Made by a program: the position numbers and the translations under genes
The notes under the pieces: model-generated
What the model was told of the DNA's origin: nothing
Seen by the model: the letters and a program-made list of their open reading frames with translations, nothing else
The model's database searches: none
Assembly: GCA_946534775.1 (NCBI GenBank)
Contig: CAMNCZ010000121.1
Coordinates: 1 to 5,033, forward strand
Direction: 5' to 3'
Source: an uncultured Eubacteriaceae bacterium
GTDB taxonomy: Bacteria; Bacillota; Clostridia; Lachnospirales; CAG-274
DNA: 5,033 nt
Shown here: positions 1 to 5,033 of the stretch, one piece after another
Position numbering within the stretch: the stretch's first letter is position 1
Layout: the number at the start of each line of letters is the position of its first letter

Positions 1-1123
1 AAATCGGCAGGAACAGAAGCGCCGCAATATGCAGTTTAAGCTCCCTTGTGCCTATTTCTATAACAAGCGGGTCGTTTCTGAACTCACCCACAAGCTGATT
101 TGCGCTTAAAAACACTATTACCGCAGCGACAGTCATAAAGCCTTCGGCAAGCACAAATGTCGTACCGAAAGCCTCTCTGACACGTTTGTATTTTTTTGCG
201 CCGTAGTTGAAGCCCGATATAGGCTGAAAGCCCTGTCCGATACCAAGCGCAACGGAAAATACAAAAAATCCTATTCTCGATACTATGCTCATTGCGGCTA
301 TCGCCTCGTCGCCATATACGCCCGCCCGCAGATTAAGCAGCACGGTCGCATAACTTGTAAGCCCCTGTCTTAAAAGGCTCGGCAGACCCGTTGCCATTAT
401 ATCAAACAGGCAATTCGGCCGCAGGTCAACACGCAATATTGAAATTTTTGATGCGGTCTTTCCCCTTAAAAACATACTAAGCAGCACAAAAAAGCTTATA
501 GTCTGGCTTAATGCCGTAGAAAGGCCCGCACCCGCTATGCCCATATTGCACACAAACATAAACAGCGGGTCGCCCGCAATATTAAGCAGCGCGCCCGTCA
601 GCAGCCCCACCATACCAAGTGCGGCCTTACCCTCATAGCGCAGTATATTGTTAAGCACAAAACTGGCCGTCATAAACGGCGCCGCCGCAAGAATATACAT
701 TATGTAGGTTTTGGCATAAGGTACTATCGTTTCCGTACTTCCCAGCAGCCTTACAAGTTTATCCAGATATACAAACGAAAGCACAGCCACCGTAAAACCT
801 GCCGCAAGTGCCGCAAAAAAGCCCGTTGATGCTGTTTTTGAAGCCTCGTCCGTATTTTTTGAACCAAGGCATCTGGATATAATGCTGCCAGAACCCTGAC
901 CGAACATAAAACCCATAGCCTGTATTATGGACATAAAACCGAATACTATACCCACCGCACCGCTTGCGCTGTTGCCCAATTTTCCCACAAACCGCGTATC
1001 CGCAAGGTTGTAGATATTTGTAACAAGCATACTTATGACCGTTGGTACAGACAGCTTTATAAGCAGCGGCATTATCGGTGTTTCGGTCATTTTTTTAAAT
1101 TGTTGCGAATCCCTGTTTTTCAT
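1..1123 (-). CDS. MATE-family multidrug/cation efflux transporter, MepA-like (3' end beyond window)
   Basis: This is an inner-membrane antiporter of the MATE family, whose members export drugs or other organic cations using a Na+ or H+ gradient. I translated 374 codons by hand and found no stop or frameshift. The family is usually about 440-460 residues, so the last membrane helices lie off the left edge. Family signs in the N-lobe are LADTRFVGKLG (about 40-50) and GQGSGSIISRCLGS (75-88). In the C-lobe they are GLPSLLRQG (near 246-254) and GIGQGFQPISGFNYGAKKY (294-312), the last being typical of the MepA-like subgroup. Hydrophobic helices alternate with short basic loops throughout. The ATG overlaps the flavoprotein stop codon as ATGA, and I see no good Shine-Dalgarno before it, so translation is probably coupled to the upstream gene. 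A second in-frame ATG at 1090 (codon 12) also lacks a ribosome site. The substrate cannot be inferred. Confidence 0.93.
   Translation of the reverse strand, partial: MKNRDSQQFKKMTETPIMPLLIKLSVPTVISMLVTNIYNLADTRFVGKLGNSASGAVGIVFGFMSIIQAMGFMFGQGSGSIISRCLGSKNTDEASKTASTGFFAALAAGFTVAVLSFVYLDKLVRLLGSTETIVPYAKTYIMYILAAAPFMTASFVLNNILRYEGKAALGMVGLLTGALLNIAGDPLFMFVCNMGIAGAGLSTALSQTISFFVLLSMFLRGKTASKISILRVDLRPNCLFDIMATGLPSLLRQGLTSYATVLLNLRAGVYGDEAIAAMSIVSRIGFFVFSVALGIGQGFQPISGFNYGAKKYKRVREAFGTTFVLAEGFMTVAAVIVFLSANQLVGEFRNDPLVIEIGTRELKLHIAALLFLPI
1120..1123 (-). promoter_or_regulatory. ATGA stop/start overlap between flavoprotein and MATE genes
   Basis: The flavoprotein TGA (1122-1120) and the MATE ATG (1123-1121) share bases as ATGA. 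The preceding minus-strand sequence (GAAATGGAAACTAT) has no strong Shine-Dalgarno. This arrangement is the classic form of termination-reinitiation coupling, so MATE output should follow flavoprotein translation. The coupling itself is inferred; the overlap is seen directly. Confidence 0.8.
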
Positions 1124-2358
1124 ATAGTTTCCATTTCTTTTTTAAGCACAGCGTTTTTCCCCGCAAGATAACCCGATGACCATGCCCATTGCAGGTTATA
1201 CCCGCCGCAGTCGCCGTGAATATCGAGTATTTCGCCGCAGCAGTACAAGTTTTCAACAAACTTTGACTGCATGGTAAACGGCGAAAACTGGTCCGTAAGC
1301 GCTCCTCCCGCCGTTACCTGCGCATTTTTAAAGCCGTTAAGGCCCGTTACTTCTATTTTATATTCCTTTATAAGCCGCGATATTCTCCACAGCATATCGC
1401 GGTCCAGATCGTCAACTTTAAACGACAGTTTTTCTATCCCCGCCGCCCTTGCGATAAGGTTGCCGAGACGTTTATTCAGCAGACCGCCGAAAAAGTTTTC
1501 CATTGTCAGGCCTAAAAGACTGTTTTTTCTGCCTTCCAATATATCGTAGACCTGTCTTAAAGAGTACTCGCTCATAAAATCAAGCGCTATGCAAAGCCCT
1601 TTTTTAAACGGCATCTGCGCCGACAGCTGAAATATCGGCGGCCCCGAAAGACCGTAATCGGTAAAAAGTATCTCGCCCGAATCGCTTGCTATCACCTTGT
1701 CGTTTTGAATGAGTGCGGCCATTGCATCTATTTTAATGCCCGAAAGGCCTTTTATTGGCTTGATATCCGTTTTTACCTGCACAAGTGCGGGCGAAAGCGG
1801 TGTAATTGTATGCCCCAGTTTTTTCAGTATTTCAAAACCGCTGCCGTCCGACCCCAACGCAGGACTTGCACAGCCGCCTGCCGCCAAAATCATACTGTCG
1901 GCCCCAAGCCTTTCGCCGTTGTCAAAAACCGCCCTTAATCTGCCTTTTTTAGCCGATATTTCCTTTACGTTTTTGTTAAGCAAGGTTTCTATGCCAAGCA
2001 TATCACATTTTATCCTAAGTGCATCAAGCACCGCAGATGCCTGCAAAGAATAGGGATATAACCTGCCCTCTCGCTCTTCACGGGGAAATATCCCCAGCTC
2101 ATTAAAAAAGTTTACCGTATCGGATACGGTAAACTCCTTTAAAGCATTATTGACAAAAGACGGATCTTTACCGTAATAATTTACGGGTTTTGTATTAATA
2201 TTTGAAAAATTGCAGCGGCCGTTTCCCGTAGCAAGTATTTTTTTGCCTACACGGTCAAGCCTTTCGGCAATTATCACCTGCGCAGAAGGGGCGAATTTTT
2301 TTGCGGTTATTGCCGCCATCAGCCCCGATGCGCCGCCGCCAATAATTAAAACGGTCAA
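1120..2358 (-). CDS. HI0933/YhiN-family FAD-dependent flavoprotein (NAD(P)/FAD-dependent oxidoreductase)
   Basis: A soluble cytoplasmic flavoprotein of 412 residues, normal length for the HI0933/TIGR00275 family, which includes YhiN, BaiN of bile-acid 7-dehydroxylating clostridia and a streptococcal aminoacetone oxidase. The N-terminus is a Rossmann FAD site, LIIGGGASG (4-12), with an acidic strand end at AE (31-32). Family signatures follow: TGNGRCN (44-50), ILAAGGCASPALGSDGSGF (157-175), LFTDYGLSGPP (231-241), VTAGGALTD (348-356) and the C-terminal FAD-contacting CGEILDIHGDCGGYNLQWAW (374-393). The start is TTG, chosen because GAGAGG lies 7 nt upstream and the FAD motif begins at residue 4, as in relatives; no in-frame ATG fits. 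It lies 15 nt after the LCP stop and overlaps the MATE start by 4 nt. The physiological substrate of most members is unknown, so no reaction is claimed here. A terminator-like hairpin lies over codons 75-84. Confidence 0.95.
   Translation of the reverse strand: MTVLIIGGGASGLMAAITAKKFAPSAQVIIAERLDRVGKKILATGNGRCNFSNINTKPVNYYGKDPSFVNNALKEFTVSDTVNFFNELGIFPREEREGRLYPYSLQASAVLDALRIKCDMLGIETLLNKNVKEISAKKGRLRAVFDNGERLGADSMILAAGGCASPALGSDGSGFEILKKLGHTITPLSPALVQVKTDIKPIKGLSGIKIDAMAALIQNDKVIASDSGEILFTDYGLSGPPIFQLSAQMPFKKGLCIALDFMSEYSLRQVYDILEGRKNSLLGLTMENFFGGLLNKRLGNLIARAAGIEKLSFKVDDLDRDMLWRISRLIKEYKIEVTGLNGFKNAQVTAGGALTDQFSPFTMQSKFVENLYCCGEILDIHGDCGGYNLQWAWSSGYLAGKNAVLKKEMETI
2103..2135 (-). terminator. 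Terminator-like hairpin plus U-run inside the flavoprotein gene
   Basis: On the minus (coding) strand, arm AGTTTACCGTAT (2135-2124), loop CCG (2123-2121) and arm ATACGGTAAACT (2120-2109) form a perfect 12-bp stem. A run of T residues follows immediately (the last stem T plus five more, then AAT). Hairpin, tight loop and U-run in this order are the form of a Rho-independent terminator. The stem has only four G-C pairs, so it would be modest in strength. It lies within codons 75-84, where no end of transcript is expected, so it could be a pause or attenuation site, or a coincidence of the coding sequence. Confidence 0.35.
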
Positions 2359-2365
2359 ATCAATA

Positions 2366-2371
2366 CCTCTC
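2366..2371 (-). promoter_or_regulatory. Shine-Dalgarno site GAGAGG supporting the TTG start of the flavoprotein gene
   Basis: On the minus strand TAAAAGAGAGG joins the LCP stop codon (2376-2374) directly to this purine-rich ribosome site. Seven nt then precede TTG at 2358. The spacing and the absence of an in-frame ATG near the FAD motif make TTG the best start. Proximity to the upstream stop suggests ribosomes may re-initiate here. Confidence 0.8.
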
Positions 2372-2373
2372 TT

Positions 2374-4230
2374 TTACTCTTCATCTTCGTCATAATCATA
2401 GTAATCTTCTTCATCTTCTTCGTCATAATCATAATAATCTTCTTCATCTTCATCATAATCATAACTTTCATCATAGCTGCTGTCATAGTAGTCTTCATCT
2501 TCACCCGCTTCGGTATCTTCTATGACCTGCGGCTCCTCGTTTTCAAACTCGCTTGTAACGGGCTTTTCGCCCTCATTAAGCGGTTCATTTATACCAACTA
2601 CCACCACAATGTCATATTCGCCCGTTTTTTCGGGGTCCACCACCACATCTGCACCGTTATAGAAAAACTTGACAAGGTCAAGACCAATGCCTTCACGCGA
2701 AGTATAAATAATACTCTTTTCGGGCTTATCCTCGTTATAAGTGCCCACAGCCTCAACGGGTATTTCTTTTTCGTTGAAACGTGCCATTATTTCGCGCGCC
2801 ATACCGTCGGTATAGCCGCCGTTAAGCACCTGTATCTTCTTGTCATTGCTTTTTTCCAGGTCTTTTTCTGCCTCTTCCTGCTCTATCTCTTTCTTCACTT
2901 CATCAAGCGGTTTTTTAAACACATTGTAAATAAGTCTCTCCGCCTCTGCTTCATCCAGCTCATACTCGCCGTATTCCGACGGTATGCATGGCAAAGTGTA
3001 CATAGTTACATTTTCCATTTTAAGCGATTTAAGCACGGAGGCATAATTTGCCATATCCTTTATCGTCGCATTTGTGGAAACATATTTGTTGAACGCCGAC
3101 AGATAATCCAGCACATTTTTGAAAACAACATCGCTTCTGAGTGCTTTTTCCATAAATGCCCTCATAAACGCCTGCTGTACCTTCAAACGGTCTATATCGC
3201 CGTTTACATAACCGCCGCCGTAGTTGTCCTTTCTGAAACGGACCAACTGCTGCGCCTGGCTGCCGTTAAGCACCTGAAGGCCTTTTTTAAGGTGTATCGA
3301 CAAATTTTGCGTCGGGTCTTCATAGTCCATATCCTGCGGCACATCAAACTCAACACCGCCGATAGAATCGACAATGGCATTAAAGCCGTCAAAATCGACT
3401 TTCACATAAAAATCGGGCTTAACATCAAAGTGGCGTTCTATCTCGTCAAGCAGCATTTCAACACCGTGTGCCTCACCGCCGAAATGATGTATATGGTTCA
3501 TCTTCATTATCTGACTGCCGGGCTCGGGATATTCCGAACGCATTATACGGTAATTCTCGTCGCTGACTTCAACCATAATATCACGCGGTATGGAAACAAG
3601 CGTAAGCTTTTTATTTATGTTGTCGTAATTTGCAAGCACCATAGAGTCGGTCCTTGTCTTATCCTCGTCCGTTACCATTAAAAGCGCAATGGTACGGTCG
3701 GGCACTTCCGCCGTTTTTACTACATTTGTAGGCAAAAGTATATCGTTTGTCGGGAAACTTTCAACCACTTCGGGGTTGAAATACGTCCAGAGCATCATAC
3801 CGCCTACATAAACACCGTAACCGCACAACACAAGCAAAACAAGTGTCAAAAGCTTATACAGACAACCTTTTTTCTTTTTCTTTGGCTTTGCATTGCTTTC
3901 GTTTGCCTGCGCAGATGCCACCTTAACTTTTTTGCCGTCTTTCAGGCGCTTTTTGCGCGTGCTTTTTATTTTAATGTTGTTATTTTCCCGAACTTCCGTT
4001 TCCTGTTCCGGCATCTCGGCAGTTTCCTCCGCAAATTCGGGGGTCGGTTTTGGCTCTTGATTTTTCTTTTTGCTTGCTGCCTTTACCTTTTTGCGCTTTT
4101 TTGCTTCGCGCCTGGTACGGCGGCTTTCACGCACGCTTTCCTCCAGTTCCTCATCATAAACGGAAAAATCGGAGGTTTCCTCATATTCATAAAAATCATT
4201 CTTGTACTTCTCGTCTGTCTCTTTACTCAT
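2374..4230 (-). CDS. LCP (LytR-CpsA-Psr) family cell-wall glycopolymer transferase with LytR_C domain and acidic tail
   Basis: LCP enzymes transfer glycopolymers such as teichoic acid or capsule from a polyprenyl-pyrophosphate carrier to peptidoglycan, outside the membrane. This one has 618 residues from ATG 4230, which has GGAGG 8 nt upstream; a GTG at 4254 would add 8 residues but lacks that support. Layout: a Lys/Arg-rich cytoplasmic region (about 34-122), one membrane segment (about 123-148), an LCP domain (about 181-364), a Glu/Lys-rich linker, a LytR_C domain (about 463-550) and a D/E/Y-rich tail (about 552-618). LCP motifs visible are TRTDSM (R193, D195), LVSIPRD (R216, D217), KVDFDGFNAIVDSIGGVEFDVP broken across 277-298, LVRFRK (R331, R333) and DIDRLKVQQ (R348), matching the Arg/Asp residues that bind the pyrophosphate and metal. 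Which polymer it attaches is unknown. It follows a probable paralogue by 33 nt and precedes the flavoprotein by 15 nt. Confidence 0.95.
   Translation of the reverse strand: MSKETDEKYKNDFYEYEETSDFSVYDEELEESVRESRRTRREAKKRKKVKAASKKKNQEPKPTPEFAEETAEMPEQETEVRENNNIKIKSTRKKRLKDGKKVKVASAQANESNAKPKKKKKGCLYKLLTLVLLVLCGYGVYVGGMMLWTYFNPEVVESFPTNDILLPTNVVKTAEVPDRTIALLMVTDEDKTRTDSMVLANYDNINKKLTLVSIPRDIMVEVSDENYRIMRSEYPEPGSQIMKMNHIHHFGGEAHGVEMLLDEIERHFDVKPDFYVKVDFDGFNAIVDSIGGVEFDVPQDMDYEDPTQNLSIHLKKGLQVLNGSQAQQLVRFRKDNYGGGYVNGDIDRLKVQQAFMRAFMEKALRSDVVFKNVLDYLSAFNKYVSTNATIKDMANYASVLKSLKMENVTMYTLPCIPSEYGEYELDEAEAERLIYNVFKKPLDEVKKEIEQEEAEKDLEKSNDKKIQVLNGGYTDGMAREIMARFNEKEIPVEAVGTYNEDKPEKSIIYTSREGIGLDLVKFFYNGADVVVDPEKTGEYDIVVVVGINEPLNEGEKPVTSEFENEEPQVIEDTEAGEDEDYYDSSYDESYDYDEDEEDYYDYDEEDEEDYYDYDEDEE
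2381..2470. repeat. Imperfect tandem repeat encoding the Tyr/Asp/Glu tail of the LCP protein
   Basis: Three in-frame units begin with TCATCTTC on the plus strand at 2381 (30 bases), 2411 (33 bases) and 2444 (27 bases, decaying). Each holds a core close to GTCATAATCATA. In protein terms the units read YDYDEDEEDY, YDYDEEDEEDY and YDYDEDEE. All unit lengths are multiples of three, so copy-number change would keep the frame. The coding strand is nearly all purine apart from the T/C of the Tyr and Asp codons. Confidence 0.75.
2797..2831. repeat. 35-base direct repeat, copy 1 (LytR_C of the complete LCP gene)
   Basis: This stretch is identical over 35 bases to 4939-4973. Read on the minus strand it encodes most of VLNGGYTDGMA at the beginning of the LytR_C domain. 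Flanking bases continue to match imperfectly on both sides, as expected of a gene duplication rather than a mobile repeat. Confidence 0.93.
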
Positions 4231-4238
4231 CGACAAAA

Positions 4239-4243
4239 CCTCC
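4239..4243 (-). promoter_or_regulatory. Shine-Dalgarno site GGAGG for the complete LCP gene
   Basis: On the minus strand GGAGG is followed by 8 nt and then ATG at 4230. This perfect core at ideal spacing decides the start in favour of ATG 4230. The upstream in-frame GTG at 4254 would put this GGAGG inside the coding sequence. The site lies in the 33-nt gap after the previous gene's stop. Confidence 0.88.
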
Positions 4244-4263
4244 GCATTCTCCACAGCGTATCA

Positions 4264-5033
4264 TCAGCTGACAACGGGTTCCTCATAATCATACTGTTCT
4301 CCCTCGGATTCACTGTCATTCCCGCTATCGACATCATTCTGCGGTGCATCTTCGACATCGGTATCATTATCGTTATCCTCTTCGTAATTTCCGTCATCTT
4401 CAACGTTTTCTTCCTGTTCATAACCGCTGTCTTCCTCATCATCTTCTTCGCTGTATGAAGATGTATCGTTCTCTTCCTCTTCTACTACTTCTTCAACTTC
4501 ATAACCACTGTCTTCGGCTTCAGCTGCTTCTTCATCTTCTTCGGAATAATAATCTTCGTCCTCATCATCTTCATCGTCAAAATCATAGTCCATATAATTT
4601 CCCGATGTATTTTGTGATGCAGTGTTTTGATAATCGCTTCCGTCTCCCGATATAAGAGAAAGTGTCAGCGGTATTTCCGCAGGTGCGGATACGACACTTT
4701 GTGTTGTCATATTAAGCGGTTCGTCAATACCTATAACAACTATTATATCAACACCTTCCGCAGCGGTCTTTTCCGCATCCACAACCACATTTACGGGTTT
4801 TTCAAAGCATTTTGCCAAATCAAGCCCCGTACCTGCGCGCGACACATATATCTGCGTTTCGGTCATTTTTTCGCCGTCATAAGTACCTATTTCAACATTG
4901 TTTATACCTTTTTGTGCAAAACGTTTCTGTATCTCGCCCGCCATACCGTCGGTATAGCCGCCGTTAAGCACCTTTATTTTTTTATCATCGCTCTTTTCCA
5001 CGGTCTCATCTACTTTTGCCTTTGCAAGCTCTG
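4264..5033 (-). CDS. LytR_C-domain protein with long acidic tail, probable second LCP protein (5' part beyond window)
   Basis: Only the C-terminal 255 residues are visible. The frame stays open through the right edge, so the GTG at 5001 is an internal valine, not a start. The visible part opens with a charged linker, ELAKAKVDETVEKSDDKK, that resembles the equivalent linker of the downstream LCP protein. A LytR_C domain follows (visible residues about 15-107) with KVLNGGYTDGMAGEI, SRAGTGLDLAKCF and DIIVVIGIDEPLN, each closely paralleled in the neighbour. After a Ser/Thr-rich spacer comes an Asp/Glu/Tyr tail of about 105 residues (about 148-252); no Lys or Arg occurs in the last 167 residues. 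By analogy the missing part should hold a membrane segment and an LCP catalytic domain, giving an extracytoplasmic glycopolymer transferase. This is inference: a protein with only LytR_C cannot be excluded. The stop is 33 nt before the next start. Confidence 0.82.
   Translation of the reverse strand, partial: ELAKAKVDETVEKSDDKKIKVLNGGYTDGMAGEIQKRFAQKGINNVEIGTYDGEKMTETQIYVSRAGTGLDLAKCFEKPVNVVVDAEKTAAEGVDIIVVIGIDEPLNMTTQSVVSAPAEIPLTLSLISGDGSDYQNTASQNTSGNYMDYDFDDEDDEDEDYYSEEDEEAAEAEDSGYEVEEVVEEEENDTSSYSEEDDEEDSGYEQEENVEDDGNYEEDNDNDTDVEDAPQNDVDSGNDSESEGEQYDYEEPVVS
4276..4590 (-). other. Low-complexity acidic tail region of the partial LytR_C protein
   Basis: About 105 codons are dominated by Asp and Glu with scattered Tyr, Ser, Asn and Gly, and no Lys or Arg. 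It contains two related blocks, SEEDEEAAEAEDSGYE and SEEDDEEDSGYE, which suggest internal duplication. It is predicted to be disordered and to lie outside the membrane if the protein has LCP topology. It ends in a short non-acidic PVVS. Confidence 0.75.
4939..4973. repeat. 35-base direct repeat, copy 2 (LytR_C of the partial upstream gene)
   Basis: Exact partner of 2797-2831, same orientation, offset by 2142 bases. It encodes the same VLNGGYTDGMA segment. Third-codon positions match throughout although the rest of the two domains has diverged, which points to recent duplication, gene conversion or strong constraint on this loop. Confidence 0.93.

Noticed and set aside
1271..2053. Several plus-strand open frames opposite the flavoprotein
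   Set aside because: They lie wholly antisense to a full-length conserved gene and have no domain character.
2171..2186. Inverted repeat CCGTAA-TAAT-TTACGG in the flavoprotein gene
   Set aside because: Only a 6-bp stem with no U-run, as expected by chance. It is close to the stronger hairpin at 2109-2135 but I cannot show they act together.
2801..2813. Palindrome ATACCG-T-CGGTAT within the 35-base repeat, considered as an operator
   Set aside because: It is short, encodes the conserved YTDGM of both LytR_C domains, and lies deep in coding sequence; the second copy is explained by the duplication.
3204..3392. Minus-strand 62-codon frame within the LCP gene
   Set aside because: It is an out-of-frame reading inside the conserved LCP domain, without independent motifs.
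4231..4254. GTG at 4254 as the LCP start
   Set aside because: It would add 8 residues and place the ideal GGAGG inside the gene. ATG 4230, 8 nt downstream of that site, fits better.
4057..4458. Plus-strand open frame coding a very hydrophobic, membrane-like peptide opposite the LCP N-terminus and acidic tail
   Set aside because: It is the complement of Lys/Arg- and Asp/Glu-rich codons, which gives Phe, Leu, Ile and Val when read backwards. It has no family motif and runs opposite two clear genes.
4344..4655. Plus-strand open frame rich in His, Leu and Arg
   Set aside because: It is an antisense shadow of the acidic repeat codons; its composition follows from the opposite strand and no domain is recognisable.
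4999..5001. GTG at 5001 as the start of the right-hand gene
   Set aside because: The same frame stays open to the window edge and encodes a linker matching the paralogue, so this is an internal valine.

Overview
The window reads as one stretch of a minus-strand operon from a Gram-positive bacterium, most likely an anaerobic Clostridia-type Firmicute. The grounds are two LytR-CpsA-Psr (LCP) cell-wall proteins with LytR C-terminal domains, strong GGAGG-type ribosome sites, an HI0933-family flavoprotein and a MepA-like MATE transporter. The genus cannot be fixed from the sequence. All four genes point the same way, coding is almost gapless, and no RNA gene, insertion sequence, CRISPR array or intergenic region over 300 bases is present.

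In transcription order (right to left): (1) 5033-4264 is the C-terminal part of a protein with a LytR_C domain and a very long acidic tail. It runs off the right edge and is probably an LCP protein. (2) 4230-2374 is a complete LCP protein of 618 residues: basic cytoplasmic N-terminus, one membrane segment, catalytic LCP domain, LytR_C domain, and a repetitive Asp/Glu/Tyr tail. (3) 2358-1120 is a complete HI0933/YhiN-type FAD flavoprotein that begins at a TTG codon. (4) From 1123 to the left edge is a MATE-family efflux transporter lacking roughly its last 70-90 residues. The junctions are 33 nt, 15 nt and a 4-base ATGA overlap, so co-transcription is likely.

Genes 1 and 2 are related by duplication: their LytR_C domains align closely and share an exact 35-base direct repeat. 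The pair probably acts at the outer membrane face, attaching polyprenyl-linked glycopolymers to peptidoglycan. The flavoprotein and transporter have no evident shared pathway with them. The points most worth a second look are the two Tyr-rich acidic tails, the opposite-charge layout of the complete LCP protein, and a perfect 12-base-pair hairpin followed by a U-run inside the flavoprotein gene. That hairpin looks like an intrinsic terminator placed where it could attenuate the downstream transporter. No wholly new system is evident.
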